Shown here: in pieces, positions 1-9,316 of the stretch
How the letters are laid out: every line of letters starts with the position of its first letter
How positions within the stretch are numbered: the first letter of the stretch is position 1
Assembly: GCA_023382975.1 (NCBI GenBank)
Contig: JAHDXO010000074.1
Location: 1 to 45,162, forward strand
Length of the DNA stretch: 45,162 nt
Source of the DNA: Pirellulaceae bacterium
Lineage (GTDB): Bacteria > Planctomycetota > Planctomycetia > Pirellulales > Pirellulaceae
Reading direction: 5' to 3'
Translations under genes and position numbers: made by a program
Notes under the pieces: generated by a model
What the model saw: the letters and a program-made list of their open reading frames with translations, nothing else
Database searches by the model: none
What the model was told of the DNA's origin: nothing

Positions 1-378
1 TATCACAAGTCCCACCTGTACGACATGACGGCGCGACGCACCGACGTCGCCAACGAGCAGCGCCGCATCCGGTTCGGCGTCGACGACAATTTCCTTTCCG
101 GCGGTCCGCACCGCGTCGCGGTGAAGGTGACCTATTTCGACCGGGACAACGCCGAGTGGGAACTCGCTTTCCACAGTTCCCCGACAGCCATCAGTTCGCG
201 GAGAATCGTCTGTGGCGAAACCGGTCGGGCGAAGACAGCCACGTTCATCCTGTCCGAGGCATACTTTCCGCAGAAGGGCTACACCGGTTGTGACCTGGAA
301 ATCCGCGCGGTTCGCGGTGATGCGGTAATCCGGATGGTGCGGGTCATCAGACTGGTGGGGGCGCAGGATGTTCGCTGA
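1..378 (+). CDS. C-terminal end of an unidentified protein (cut by window edge)
   Basis: The reading frame is open from base 1 to the TGA at 376-378, so this is probably the 3' part of a longer gene that begins outside the window. An internal ATG at 25 has no clear ribosome binding site. The visible ~125 residues alternate hydrophobic and polar positions as in a beta-sandwich (for example RIRFGVDDNFL, VAVKVTYFD, KTATFILSEAYF, DLEIRAV, VIRMVRVIRL). This resembles the C-terminal jelly-roll modules that follow catalytic domains in planctomycete exported glycosidases, but I do not recognise a named family. No catalytic motif is visible. The function is unknown and the carbohydrate link is only a guess. 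Confidence 0.55.
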   Translation, partial: YHKSHLYDMTARRTDVANEQRRIRFGVDDNFLSGGPHRVAVKVTYFDRDNAEWELAFHSSPTAISSRRIVCGETGRAKTATFILSEAYFPQKGYTGCDLEIRAVRGDAVIRMVRVIRLVGAQDVR

Positions 379-380
379 GC

Positions 381-924
381 GACGACCATGCCGTCGAATG
401 CATGCGTCAGGACGAACTGAACCTGTTCGAAGCGAAGATGCGGCACGAGCGAAGAACGCCTGGCCGAATTCTTCCTCGGACGATTCAAGGACTGGGGTTA
501 CAACTCGTCGGGCTGCGGACCGCTGCCGACGATGGAAAAACGGATTCCCTGCGTGGCCACGATCTGGACCTTCGACCCGAACAGCGGCTGGCTGGTGATT
601 CGCCTGGAAGGGACCGGCGAACAGCCTGCCCGGATTCGGCTCGGTGAACCCGTGGCGCCGCTGCATCCCTACTCCGCCAAGGCTTCCGTTCATCAGCCTC
701 GAGACCTGCCTTTCGGCAGCGCGGCCTCGTATACTATCGACAGTGGGCGGGCGGAACAGGACGCCCTCCGCCTCCGATTGCTGCCTGGGGAAGCTGCTTC
801 TGCTGGTCTGCACAGGCGGGCGGATCACGCCCTGCTGCCCTTGCTGAAGTTTGATCTGGCCGAAATGTTTCCCGGCACGTTCGCCCAGCGGAAGTTCCAC
901 ATACCGTCTTCTCACACATGCTGA
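381..924 (+). pseudogene. Decayed coding sequence, unidentified
   Basis: This 590-bp gap between two genes holds coding-like stretches in different frames rather than one gene. Frame 3 reads SDDHAVECMRQDELNLFEAK from 378 to about 437, continuing to MRHE by about 450. Frame 1 then continues with ERLAEFFLGRFKDWGYNSSG from about 460 and runs open to a TGA at 922-924. The jump near 450 looks like a frameshift. The phrase RFKDWGYNS resembles the R-L-K-x-W-G-F-N segment near the N-terminus of some agarase-like TIM-barrel hydrolases, which is weak evidence. The later part (660-924) has no recognisable motif. It may be the remains of a hydrolase gene or non-coding sequence. Confidence 0.3.
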
Positions 925-968
925 ACTGACAGGCTGTTGAAGCTCAACGGAATCCAAGGTGACACGAC

Positions 969-2117
969 ATGACGACGATTGATCCCTCCTCGCGACGTGC
1001 ATTCCTGCTCGCATCGGCCGGGGCCTTGACAGGCGCCGCTTGGACGGCAACGTCGGCTCCGGCGCACGAAAGAACGACCGCAGGAGCCGCGAACGGCAGC
1101 CGGCGCGGCCGCCATCGCGTCGGGGCGGTGGCGTATGGCTATCAGTACTCGATCGGTCTGTTCAGTTACAAGGACCGTCCCGGCGAACGGTTCGACGCCG
1201 TTCGGTTCGTTGAAGCGAATCACGCAGCGGGAGGCGAAGTCGCTCAACTTTACTTCTCGATGATTTCCGATCTCGACGAGGAGGGCCTGGCGCGCCTTCG
1301 GCGAAGAGCCGAGGAACTGGACGTGCTCCTGGAAGTCCATGGCGGCGGCGCGCTCGGCAAGCCGGCCGGGTTCGAGGACACGATGCAGCGTGCCGCGCGC
1401 CTCGGCTGCAAAGTCGTGGGCTGCACGTTCGGGATGCTGATGCGGCCGCGCAAGATCGCGACGCTCGAAGCTTGGGACGAACATACGCGAGCATGCGAAT
1501 CGCGGCTGCGCCAGTTGGCCCCGTCGGCCAAATCGCTCGGTCTGACCATCGGCATCGAGAATCACCTCGATTTCACGGTCGAGGAACTGCGCGATCTGGT
1601 GCGCCGCGTCGACTCGCCGAACGTGGGCGTCATGTTCGACGTGGGCAATACGCTCGGAACGCTGGACGACCCACTCGAAGCGGCTGATATCCTCGGGCCC
1701 TACACGGTAGCCACGCACTACAAGGACTTTGCCATTACGGAAACGCCGAGCGGTTTCACGTTCTGCATGGTTCCGCTCGGGTGCGGCAGCCTGCAATTGC
1801 CCGAGATCACCAGACGCCTGCTGAAGCATGTTCGCCCCGAGATGGGCATGTCGATCGAAATGATGAATGGGCAGCACTTCGAGGTCAACTGGCTCGAAGA
1901 AGGCTTCTGGGGGCCGTTTCGCCACAAGACGGCGGCGCAGGTTGCAGCAACGCTGCGCCACATCCGCGGCAAGGAGATCGACCGGCGAGAGTACAAGTTG
2001 GTGGAGGAAATCGACAGGCTTGCCCATGAGGAGCACGTAAGGTTCGAACAAGCCCGCATGACGGGTTGTATCGCCTATCTCAAAGACATTTTGGATCAGG
2101 CACGGAATCCCGCCTGA
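969..2117 (+). CDS. Tat-exported sugar phosphate isomerase/epimerase-like protein (xylose isomerase-like TIM barrel)
   Basis: This 382-residue protein begins with a twin-arginine signal (SRRAFLLASAGALTGAAW, residues 8-25), so it is probably exported folded. The start is supported by AAGGTG about 8 bases upstream. The rest matches the AP endonuclease family 2/xylose isomerase-like TIM barrel. Likely metal ligands are E197 (in IGIEN), D224 (in MFDVGN), H250 (in THYKD) and E297 (in SIEMM), in the order normal for the family. Such proteins isomerise or epimerise sugars or sugar acids, but the substrate cannot be read from sequence. It converges with the HzsA-related gene, leaving a 195-bp gap in which I see no clear terminator. 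It lies just downstream of decayed sequence, so an operon partner is not evident. Confidence 0.82.
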   Translation: MTTIDPSSRRAFLLASAGALTGAAWTATSAPAHERTTAGAANGSRRGRHRVGAVAYGYQYSIGLFSYKDRPGERFDAVRFVEANHAAGGEVAQLYFSMISDLDEEGLARLRRRAEELDVLLEVHGGGALGKPAGFEDTMQRAARLGCKVVGCTFGMLMRPRKIATLEAWDEHTRACESRLRQLAPSAKSLGLTIGIENHLDFTVEELRDLVRRVDSPNVGVMFDVGNTLGTLDDPLEAADILGPYTVATHYKDFAITETPSGFTFCMVPLGCGSLQLPEITRRLLKHVRPEMGMSIEMMNGQHFEVNWLEEGFWGPFRHKTAAQVAATLRHIRGKEIDRREYKLVEEIDRLAHEEHVRFEQARMTGCIAYLKDILDQARNPA

Positions 2118-2312
2118 TGGTGAACGCCCAGAATCCAACACAAGAAAATTCTCATGCGACGCATGCGGCCAAGCCGAAAATCGCGGTGTGGATCGGGGCG
2201 CCCGGGCCCAAGGGAGCTGCCAACCTCGTTCGCATAGAATCGATGAATCGAATCGGTTTGTTTTTGTTGAGGGAAGATTTCCCGGTCGCGCCGACTGTCT
2301 TCTCCGCCGGAG

Positions 2313-5282
2313 TTATGGTTCTGCCATTCCGCCATTTCCGTCGGGTAGGACGCTTTCCCAGAAGTTGCCGGGGGCGTTCATGGCGGGCGGGCCGGTGCCG
2401 CGCCACTGGCCCCAATCCGACGGGCCGCGGAGGGGGACGGCGCCCGGCATGTCGATGCGCGGTGCGGCCAGCATGTCGCGCCGGCCCTGCTCGATGGCGG
2501 CTCGCAACGATCGCAGAACCGGATCGTCGGGGACCTCGAACCGCGGCGGCGACTGACCGTCGACCGGCCGGGAAAGTTCCCAGCCTCCGGCCGACTCGGC
2601 CAAATGGGCCGCCAGCACCATGCTCTGTTCGGGATGGGTCAGGTTGATCCAGTGCGAATCGTCCGGGAACTGCTTCCGACCGAAATCGGCGTGGCAGGAC
2701 CGGCAATGCTCGTTGAACGTGCCCAGGAACCGTTCGTGGAACCAGGCGCCTGCCCACAGGTCGCGGTCGCCGGGGGTCTCGGGGCGAGTGCGTTCGTAGC
2801 GGCCGTAGTACCCGGAGTTCGTGTCCATCCAAAGGTACACGCGTTGGCGCTGCTCGGGGCTCAAGCCGACGTCTTCGTGCCCGTCGGCCCGCCCTTCGAT
2901 GTAATCGCGCAGTCGGCTGGCAAAGGTGAAGGCCTGCTTGGGCGGGATGACCTGGCTGTCGTTGGCCGTCAATCGGATGGTGTGGACGAGCCCGCGGGCG
3001 AAGATGGAATCATAAGCCATATTGAAGAACCTCGTCTTGTCGCCGCTGAGGTTCAGCCGGCCGGCCGGGTTCGCCCCGCTGTGGCATTCGGCGCAGTGGC
3101 GGTCGAGCACGGGTTGCACCAACTCGTGGAACTCGATGCGACCCTCGTTGCCCCACGGGTACGGCTCGGGTTCGACCGGTGGCCGGCTCGCCGCCAGCGT
3201 CATCCGCGGCGGAGGTGGGAGGGTGCGGCGTTCGTGGCAGCCGATGCACGTTTGCCGCTCGCCGGGCACGAGGTTCACGGCGGAGCCCATCGACTGGACG
3301 GCTCGTCCTTCTGCGTCGAGGGCCTGGAAATACAGTTCGCGCAAGGCGGGCGCGGTGAAGTGGACGGAGCCGTCCCGCTCGACCGGCACCCGGCCCAACG
3401 TGCGCCGGGCGTAATAGTTGCGCTGCCCCATCACGGGGTTCATCTCATACACGCGGTATCTTCCCTCCCCGGTTTCGTTCACCGGGTACTTCGGTATCTG
3501 CTCCATCACGCGCAGCCACTTGATCTCGCCCGGCGCCACCTCGCTGCCCAAACCTTCGTACACGTTTTGCACGAGGAAACTGCCGCTGGTAACGCCTTCC
3601 GGCCACTCGTGCCCGGCCCGCGCCGGCGGGCGCTCGCGCGGCACGAGCGGGATGGGGTACGTGCAGGAGAGCGCGCCGTCGTCCCAGACCAGCGTCCGGC
3701 GGTCGTCGGCGGTCAGCAGGTACACCTTGAACCGTCTGTCGGCGCTCTCCCGCCCCCCACCGTACGACACCAGGAACCGCTCGGCGCACAAGGGGTAGGG
3801 GTCGCGATAGGCCCACTCCAACGGTTGCCAGTTGTCGTAGATGTCCGGAAACTCCCGCGTGATCCACTTCAAACCGGCGGGCGATTCGGTCCCATGCGCC
3901 CGGGTGACCGTTCCGACGGCGCCCATCACCCACCCGTGATGCGGCGCGAGCGTGGCTACGATCGCGGCGGTGCCCGGAATCGGTCTGGCCTGCCACATCA
4001 CGCCCGGGTTGCGGACGGTGTTGCCAAAGTAGAGCTGTACCATCGTGCCGTCGGAGTTGACCGTCCAAAGCGACTGCCGCCATTTCACGTCGCGGTCGAC
4101 GTATTCCCAGCGCGTGTAGAGGATGCGCCCGTCGGGCATCGTCTGCGGCAAGAACTCGTTGAGCGTGTTGACCGTCAACTGCCGGATGTTCGCTCCGTCT
4201 CGGTCCATCGTGAACAGCGCCGTGGCGGTATCCCACGCGCACATATTGAACGACTTGATGCGAGTCGAGACGAACACCAGGCCGCCGTCGGGCAACTCGG
4301 AGGGCGCGAAATCGTGGAACTGCCCGTCGCTAATCCGTCGGAAGCCCGATCCGTCCACGCCGATTTCGTAGATGCTCCAATTGTCGTCGTAGCCCTCCCG
4401 CATCGAGAAGAACAGCGTCTTGGCGTCGAACGAGCTGTTCATATCGAAAATGGCGGCGCGGGGATTCGCGTAGATGGTGCGTGGCGGTCCGCCGCGTTCG
4501 AGAACCTGGATCTTGCACCCCCAGCGTTCGACCACGGGACGCGAATGATATCGCACGACGCCATCAGGGTTTCCCAGCCGTTGCTGCACAATGAATGCGA
4601 TGGGCGGCAGACGGTGGACCTCCTCCCGGAACACGGCCTCCCAGCGCGCCGCTTCCTGCAGGGCCGCGTCGCGCCGGGCCACATCCCAAAGCACCACGTC
4701 GTCAACGTTGACCGAATGCACGGTGTCGTCTGCCAGGTGGGCGTTGTAGATGCCCAGCCGGTTCTCTCCGCCGCGGGCGGTGAATTCGAACGCCACCTCG
4801 CTCCACGAACCGTCGCGTCGGGTGGGAACCAAGCGGTTGACCGCCCCCTGGGCGCTGAAGTGCGAGGTGGCGCGCGGATGGCCGCCCCGGGGGCCGACGT
4901 CGGCCACGCTGATCGGATCGGCGCCGGCTCTTCCGACCAGCACTCTCACGTGCGACGAGCCCGTGGCGCCGTCGAAGTTCTGCACCCACAGCCTTGCCTC
5001 GTACGTTCGCCCGGCCACCAGCGGCTCGGCCAGATCCTGGTATCGCCCGCCGGCCGAGGCGGCCGCACCGGGGTGCAGCCCCCAGCCGCCCGTTCGCGCG
5101 GCGCCGGCGAACGCCCCGTAGCTGTTGAAGTCCGCAATCCAGCCAACCGGATCAGTCCCGTTGCCGGTGTTCTGCTCGAACCCTGGGTTGGACAGAAGGT
5201 TCGCTGCTCCCGCGATGGCCGGGGCGCACAGGGGGACGAGCAGAATCAGCACGACACGCAGACTTACAGCACTCCGCGACAT
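2313..5282 (-). CDS. HzsA-related multihaem c-type beta-propeller protein
   Basis: The 989-residue protein has a Sec signal peptide (residues 1-26, ending AIAGAA). A carbohydrate-binding-like beta-sandwich follows (NLLSNPGFEQN at 28-38 to about residue 200). Next come TolB/WD40-like blades with recurring D-x-D-G turns (for example IYEIGVDGSGFRRIS and LFTMDRDGANIRQL). The C-terminal third has three c-type haem sites: CIGCH at 679-683, CAECH at 730-734 and CRSCH at 860-864. This layout matches the proteins annotated as HzsA-related, after the hydrazine synthase alpha subunit of anammox bacteria. Nothing else in the window suggests anammox chemistry, so a periplasmic redox role with an unknown substrate is more likely. 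It lies 112 bp downstream of the GH5 gene on the same strand and may be co-transcribed. Confidence 0.85.
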   Translation of the reverse strand: MSRSAVSLRVVLILLVPLCAPAIAGAANLLSNPGFEQNTGNGTDPVGWIADFNSYGAFAGAARTGGWGLHPGAAASAGGRYQDLAEPLVAGRTYEARLWVQNFDGATGSSHVRVLVGRAGADPISVADVGPRGGHPRATSHFSAQGAVNRLVPTRRDGSWSEVAFEFTARGGENRLGIYNAHLADDTVHSVNVDDVVLWDVARRDAALQEAARWEAVFREEVHRLPPIAFIVQQRLGNPDGVVRYHSRPVVERWGCKIQVLERGGPPRTIYANPRAAIFDMNSSFDAKTLFFSMREGYDDNWSIYEIGVDGSGFRRISDGQFHDFAPSELPDGGLVFVSTRIKSFNMCAWDTATALFTMDRDGANIRQLTVNTLNEFLPQTMPDGRILYTRWEYVDRDVKWRQSLWTVNSDGTMVQLYFGNTVRNPGVMWQARPIPGTAAIVATLAPHHGWVMGAVGTVTRAHGTESPAGLKWITREFPDIYDNWQPLEWAYRDPYPLCAERFLVSYGGGRESADRRFKVYLLTADDRRTLVWDDGALSCTYPIPLVPRERPPARAGHEWPEGVTSGSFLVQNVYEGLGSEVAPGEIKWLRVMEQIPKYPVNETGEGRYRVYEMNPVMGQRNYYARRTLGRVPVERDGSVHFTAPALRELYFQALDAEGRAVQSMGSAVNLVPGERQTCIGCHERRTLPPPPRMTLAASRPPVEPEPYPWGNEGRIEFHELVQPVLDRHCAECHSGANPAGRLNLSGDKTRFFNMAYDSIFARGLVHTIRLTANDSQVIPPKQAFTFASRLRDYIEGRADGHEDVGLSPEQRQRVYLWMDTNSGYYGRYERTRPETPGDRDLWAGAWFHERFLGTFNEHCRSCHADFGRKQFPDDSHWINLTHPEQSMVLAAHLAESAGGWELSRPVDGQSPPRFEVPDDPVLRSLRAAIEQGRRDMLAAPRIDMPGAVPLRGPSDWGQWRGTGPPAMNAPGNFWESVLPDGNGGMAEP

Positions 5283-5394
5283 GGAGGGACCACCGATCTT
5301 CCAAGGTTTTCGCAGTTGCCGCTCGGAGCCAGTCCCATTTCCTCACAGCCTCTCCATCTACGCGACGGCCCCAAGGCCAAGGTAACGCCGGCAA

Positions 5395-6963
5395 TCACTT
5401 CCCCTCGGCAGTCCCCAGCAACGCCGCTTTGAGTGGCTCGACCCAATGCTCCCGCTGCGGGTCGTAGGCGCCGAACCCTGAACAGAACTCCCAGTAGGCG
5501 AAGCCCATCTTCCGTTGAAGGGCCTCTTCGGCGACGAAGCGGGTCCAGCGAGCCCGCGATTCCATGTCGGCCCGGCTGTAGGCTCCGAACTCGCCGAGGT
5601 AGATCGGGCGACGGTGTTGGACGGCCCACGCGATGGCCTTGTCGAAGTCGCGTTGGATTGCCTGCTTCTCGGCGCTGGTGCCGGTCCACTTCGTGCCGAG
5701 CCATTGGTTGGATTGGGCACCGGCCCAACTGGCCCCCTGGTGCGTGAACTGGAACGGGCTGTAGTAGTGGACGGTGACGACCAGGTTGCGGTCTTCCTCG
5801 GGCAGGACCAGGCTTTGCAGCTCGCCGATGCTGTTCCAGCCGACCGGCCCGATCACTACCTTCCGCGTGGGATTCGTGCGGCGGACGACGGCCAGCGTGT
5901 CGGCCAGCAAGCGGTTCCACTTGCCCGCGTCGAGCCCGGCATGGGGCTCGTTGAGCAGCTCGAAGGCCAGCGCCGGCGGCTGGGCCTTGTAGCGCTCGGC
6001 AATCTGCCCCCACAAGGCGAGGAAACGCTCGCGGTGCTTGTCGGGCTCTTGGAAGATTTCGTCGTAGTGGTGCATATTCAAGACCGGGATGAGACGCTGC
6101 CCGAGCGCCTGCGCGACCGCCCAGTCGACCCGTGCGAAGAACTCCGGGTCGATCCGGTAAGGGGCCGCCTTGTCCGCATGGGCCGACCAGCGGACGGGGA
6201 TCCGCACCGAGTCGAAGCCGGCCTCCTTGATCTTCCGGAAGTACGTCTCGTCGAGCGTGACGCCCCACTCGCCCTCCTGCGGCGCTTCCAGGGCGTTTCC
6301 CAGGTTGATGCCGCGGCCGAAGGCCGGCGCCAGTTGGAGGAAGAACGGATCGGCGAAGACCTTGTCCATGTGGCTTCGGTCGAACTGCACTGCGCGGAGG
6401 TTATCGACGACGAACCGGTGCGACTGGCCCGGCCTGTCCAAGAACACGTTGAGCGAGACGATGTTCCTCAGATCCAACGCGTGCCCCGGACTGCCGTGCC
6501 ACATGCCGAAGGGGACGGAGAGCACGGCCTTGCTCCGAGGCGGCACGCTGACCGATTCGGTATTGCAGTTCTTCTGCCCGTCGGCTCCTGGGTTGTTGAC
6601 GCTCAAGAGTACCCGAACGGCCGCGTCTTGCGGATTGTGGATATCCATCTCAACGGCATCGAACCCGCTCAGATCCCAGGGACCTTCCCGCGGTTCGAGC
6701 AGGACGCCGGGATAGGGCGCCGCCGCGGCTGTCGTGATCTGGAGGGCATGGCCGCCGTTGCTCGCCACGCGAGTCGCCTCGACCTGGTTCGGGCCAACCC
6801 GCACCGCCTGCGGGTCCTCGAAATCGACCAGCAGCTTGGGCTTGGCCGGCACCGCGGCCTGGGTGGAACCAGGGGGCTGTGCGAACGTCGCCAGTGCGAC
6901 AGTGAGCGCGGGCAGAATCAGCCACGACTTGCGTACGACGAGCGGTGTGAAATGCCGGTACAT
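5395..6963 (-). CDS. Exported glycoside hydrolase family 5 (cellulase-like) with N-terminal CBM-like domain
   Basis: I place the start at the ATG at 6963, giving 522 residues that open MYRHFTPLVVRKSWLILPAL, a good Sec signal. An in-frame ATG at 7107 would add 48 residues with no signal-like character and overlap the receptor gene. Residues ~40-200 form a CBM11/CIA30-like beta-sandwich (LLVDFEDPQAV and later RFVVDNLRAV). The GH5 barrel follows: INLGNALEAP, VRIPVRW, the acid/base glutamate E339 in LLNEPHAG, HYYSPFQFTHQG, and the nucleophile E458 in YLGEFGAYS. All catalytic elements are present, so an active beta-glucanase or mannanase is likely; the exact substrate is open. It is followed by the HzsA-related gene on the same strand. 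Confidence 0.9.
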   Translation of the reverse strand: MYRHFTPLVVRKSWLILPALTVALATFAQPPGSTQAAVPAKPKLLVDFEDPQAVRVGPNQVEATRVASNGGHALQITTAAAAPYPGVLLEPREGPWDLSGFDAVEMDIHNPQDAAVRVLLSVNNPGADGQKNCNTESVSVPPRSKAVLSVPFGMWHGSPGHALDLRNIVSLNVFLDRPGQSHRFVVDNLRAVQFDRSHMDKVFADPFFLQLAPAFGRGINLGNALEAPQEGEWGVTLDETYFRKIKEAGFDSVRIPVRWSAHADKAAPYRIDPEFFARVDWAVAQALGQRLIPVLNMHHYDEIFQEPDKHRERFLALWGQIAERYKAQPPALAFELLNEPHAGLDAGKWNRLLADTLAVVRRTNPTRKVVIGPVGWNSIGELQSLVLPEEDRNLVVTVHYYSPFQFTHQGASWAGAQSNQWLGTKWTGTSAEKQAIQRDFDKAIAWAVQHRRPIYLGEFGAYSRADMESRARWTRFVAEEALQRKMGFAYWEFCSGFGAYDPQREHWVEPLKAALLGTAEGK

Positions 6964-7045
6964 GGTGTGTCCTCGGAGCTCGGAGATTTCACGAAATCTA
7001 GCCCCCAGTCGCGGACTCTGCAATCCCACGCTCGTTTCCCGGCGG

Positions 7046-9316
7046 TCAATGCAGCAGTTCGTAGGTGACGATGGCGTTGATTCCCGGACCATCGCTGCCG
7101 GAGCCATGCACGCGGTACTGCTCGTCGAACAGATTCTCGACGTTCAACGCTAGACGTTGCCGCGAGGTGATCATGCGTCCCAAACGGAAGTTGACCGTGG
7201 CATAGCCGGGCGTGCCGCCGGGGGGGATTCGGTTGACATCCGCAATATCGCGGGCGGCCAAACGGTCCTGCTCGTCGACAAGCCATGCGAACACGTCGAA
7301 CCAATCTTGGCCGCAGTTCCAACGCCGACGGACGCCGACGATGCCTTGCATCGGCGGGATGCGGTCCAGCGGCTCGTCAAACAAGCCGACGTCTTGACCG
7401 TAGGTATACCAGAAGTTGCCGTACAGACTCCATTCGGAAGTCATCAAGTACTCGCCGGAAAGCTCGACGCCCTGCAAACGCGAGTCGCCGTTGGCGCGCT
7501 CCAGGAAGTCGTTCGGATCGGGTGGACCACGCAGGATGTGGTCCTGGAGGTCGGTCCACCAGACGAACGCCTGGCAATGGAGCCGCGAGGAATCCCATTT
7601 CGCGCCCACTTCGTACGTCACGCTCGTCTCGGGCAACAGATTCGGATTGGGCAGTTGGGTGCCGGTGAACACGTTGCCGTTGGTCGTGGCCAAGTCGTCG
7701 ATGTTCGGCGCGCGGAACCCCTCGCTGATCGAGCCCACCAAGTGCAGGGAGGACGTCAGGGTGTACGTCAGTCCCATCTGGCCGATCCAGTCCTGATAGT
7801 GCGGAGCGATCTGGTCGGTCACATTGTTGGCCGTTACGGTGGCGCCGGCCGTCACATGCTCGAATCGCACTCCGCTGCTGGCCAGCAACCGATCGGTCAA
7901 CCAGACGTCCCAGTTCAGAAAGGCGCCGTAGCGAGAGTAGTAAGCGTCATCCGGCACTTCGCCAGCTCGTCTCGTCACCGTCGGCGGCTGGACACTGGCG
8001 TCCACGTCGGTCCGCCAGGAATCGATCTCATCGTGATACCAGTCGAATCCGTAGGAAAGCGTACCGAATCGGTCGAGATCGGTCGTGAACGAACCGGTGA
8101 TGCCCGTTTGTTCGTCCGTGAAGCCCAGGTAGTTCGTCAACAGCGGGTTGCGTCCGGGACGAAAATCGCGATCGGCACGTTCTTCCTCGAAGCGGTGCAG
8201 CGAGGCCGTGATCTGATACGTGTTGATCAGTCCGCACGGATCGCAACCCTGCCAGCGCAGAAAGAACAGATCGCGCATCTGGGGATCGAAGATGGACTCG
8301 CGATTCGAGGGAAAACGATCGGTTCGGAAGATGTCTTCGCCCTGATAATGCTGCACGCCAAACACCAATTCGGAAGACTCGGTGAGCACGTAGTTCAGCT
8401 TGACGTCGGCCGATTTGTAGCTCCAACTGGTCGCCGGCTGGCGTCCCACGTCGAAACCGGGCGGAGCGTCGGGAGTGCCGCCGATGTCCAGATTGTTGTA
8501 GTTTCCGTAGCCGGCGCCACCGAAGACTCCCAGCGAGCCGACCGAGCCTTCCACGCTCAGCCGTCCCGTGTAGCCCAGATCGGCCGAACTGAATCGCTGA
8601 ACGGTTCCCCCTGTCAGGAAGTCCCCGACCGAACCATTCGCCTTCTTGGTGACGATGTTGATCACACCACCGATCGCATCGCCGCCGTACAAAACACTTC
8701 CCGGCCCGCGGATGACTTCGATTCGTTCGACGGAATTGGGATCCACCGTGTTGAAGTACTGGTTGGGGCCTGCCCGGAAGGTGGCGTTGGTCATGCGAAC
8801 ACCGTCCACCATGATCAACACCTGCTGTCCCGTGAGCCCTCGCACGTACGGCGACGATTGGCCGCGCCCCGTGCGCTGGATCATCACGCCCGGTGTCTGT
8901 TCCAGGGCTTGCCCCATGTCGATCGGCGATCGCTCCATCAATTGTTGCCGCGTGACGATATCGATGGCGCGCGGGTTGTCGAACAGCGAAAGCGGCGCCC
9001 CCCGCAATCCGCTGTCCAGATCCCCGATGGTCTGGTCGGACAGAGAAGGGAAGCTCAGCGAACCGTCGAATGGTTGAAAGTCCGTTGCTGGCGGACGCAC
9101 TTCCACTTCCGGTAGCGTGCCTTCGCTCGGTTCGCCGGCTTCGTCACCCGTCGGCGGACGAACTTCGACGGGCGGAAGCGTTCCTTCAGGTTCGTCCTCT
9201 TGGAAGGATATGTCGGACACGCGAATCGCTGCCGATCCGGCGTCCTGCTGGGCAACAATCGGACCGGCGGCTAGGAGCACGAAACAGCAAACAAGACAGG
9301 AGTGCTTCAACGGCAT
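7046..9316 (-). CDS. TonB-dependent outer-membrane receptor
   Basis: The 756-residue protein has a signal peptide (MPLKHSCLVCCFVLLAAGPIV). The plug domain spans about 110-225, with VTRQQLMERSPIDMGQALEQ, VRGLTGQQVLIMVDGVRM and IRGPGSVLYGGDAIGGVINI. A 22-strand-type barrel follows, ending with the LNVENLFDEQYRVHG signature. Two near-identical segments, EGTLPPVEVRPP (44-55) and EGTLPEVEVRPP (65-76), precede the plug and could be duplicated TonB boxes. The last residue is His, not the aromatic residue usual at the end of outer-membrane barrels. The gene is divergent from hemP-tonB across a 374-bp spacer, so haem or another iron ligand is the most likely cargo. That assignment rests on context, as I cannot identify a haem-specific FRAP/NPNL motif. 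Confidence 0.93.
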   Translation of the reverse strand: MPLKHSCLVCCFVLLAAGPIVAQQDAGSAAIRVSDISFQEDEPEGTLPPVEVRPPTGDEAGEPSEGTLPEVEVRPPATDFQPFDGSLSFPSLSDQTIGDLDSGLRGAPLSLFDNPRAIDIVTRQQLMERSPIDMGQALEQTPGVMIQRTGRGQSSPYVRGLTGQQVLIMVDGVRMTNATFRAGPNQYFNTVDPNSVERIEVIRGPGSVLYGGDAIGGVINIVTKKANGSVGDFLTGGTVQRFSSADLGYTGRLSVEGSVGSLGVFGGAGYGNYNNLDIGGTPDAPPGFDVGRQPATSWSYKSADVKLNYVLTESSELVFGVQHYQGEDIFRTDRFPSNRESIFDPQMRDLFFLRWQGCDPCGLINTYQITASLHRFEEERADRDFRPGRNPLLTNYLGFTDEQTGITGSFTTDLDRFGTLSYGFDWYHDEIDSWRTDVDASVQPPTVTRRAGEVPDDAYYSRYGAFLNWDVWLTDRLLASSGVRFEHVTAGATVTANNVTDQIAPHYQDWIGQMGLTYTLTSSLHLVGSISEGFRAPNIDDLATTNGNVFTGTQLPNPNLLPETSVTYEVGAKWDSSRLHCQAFVWWTDLQDHILRGPPDPNDFLERANGDSRLQGVELSGEYLMTSEWSLYGNFWYTYGQDVGLFDEPLDRIPPMQGIVGVRRRWNCGQDWFDVFAWLVDEQDRLAARDIADVNRIPPGGTPGYATVNFRLGRMITSRQRLALNVENLFDEQYRVHGSGSDGPGINAIVTYELLH

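Noticed and set aside
912..2141. Minus-strand 409-codon frame opposite the sugar isomerase gene
   Set aside because: The plus strand has a Tat signal, a ribosome binding site and all four metal ligands; the antisense product has no domain.
2313..5282. True hydrazine synthase
   Set aside because: No beta or gamma subunit gene and no other anammox gene is in the window, and the neighbour is a polysaccharide hydrolase; only a family relationship is claimed.
2604..5432. Plus-strand 942-codon open frame opposite the HzsA-related gene
   Set aside because: The minus-strand protein has a signal peptide and three haem motifs; the plus-strand product has no recognisable motif and unusual His/Arg/Gly composition.
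5515..9115. Plus-strand frames opposite the GH5 and receptor genes
   Set aside because: The minus strand encodes clear GH5 and TonB-dependent receptor domains; the opposite frames are antisense shadows.
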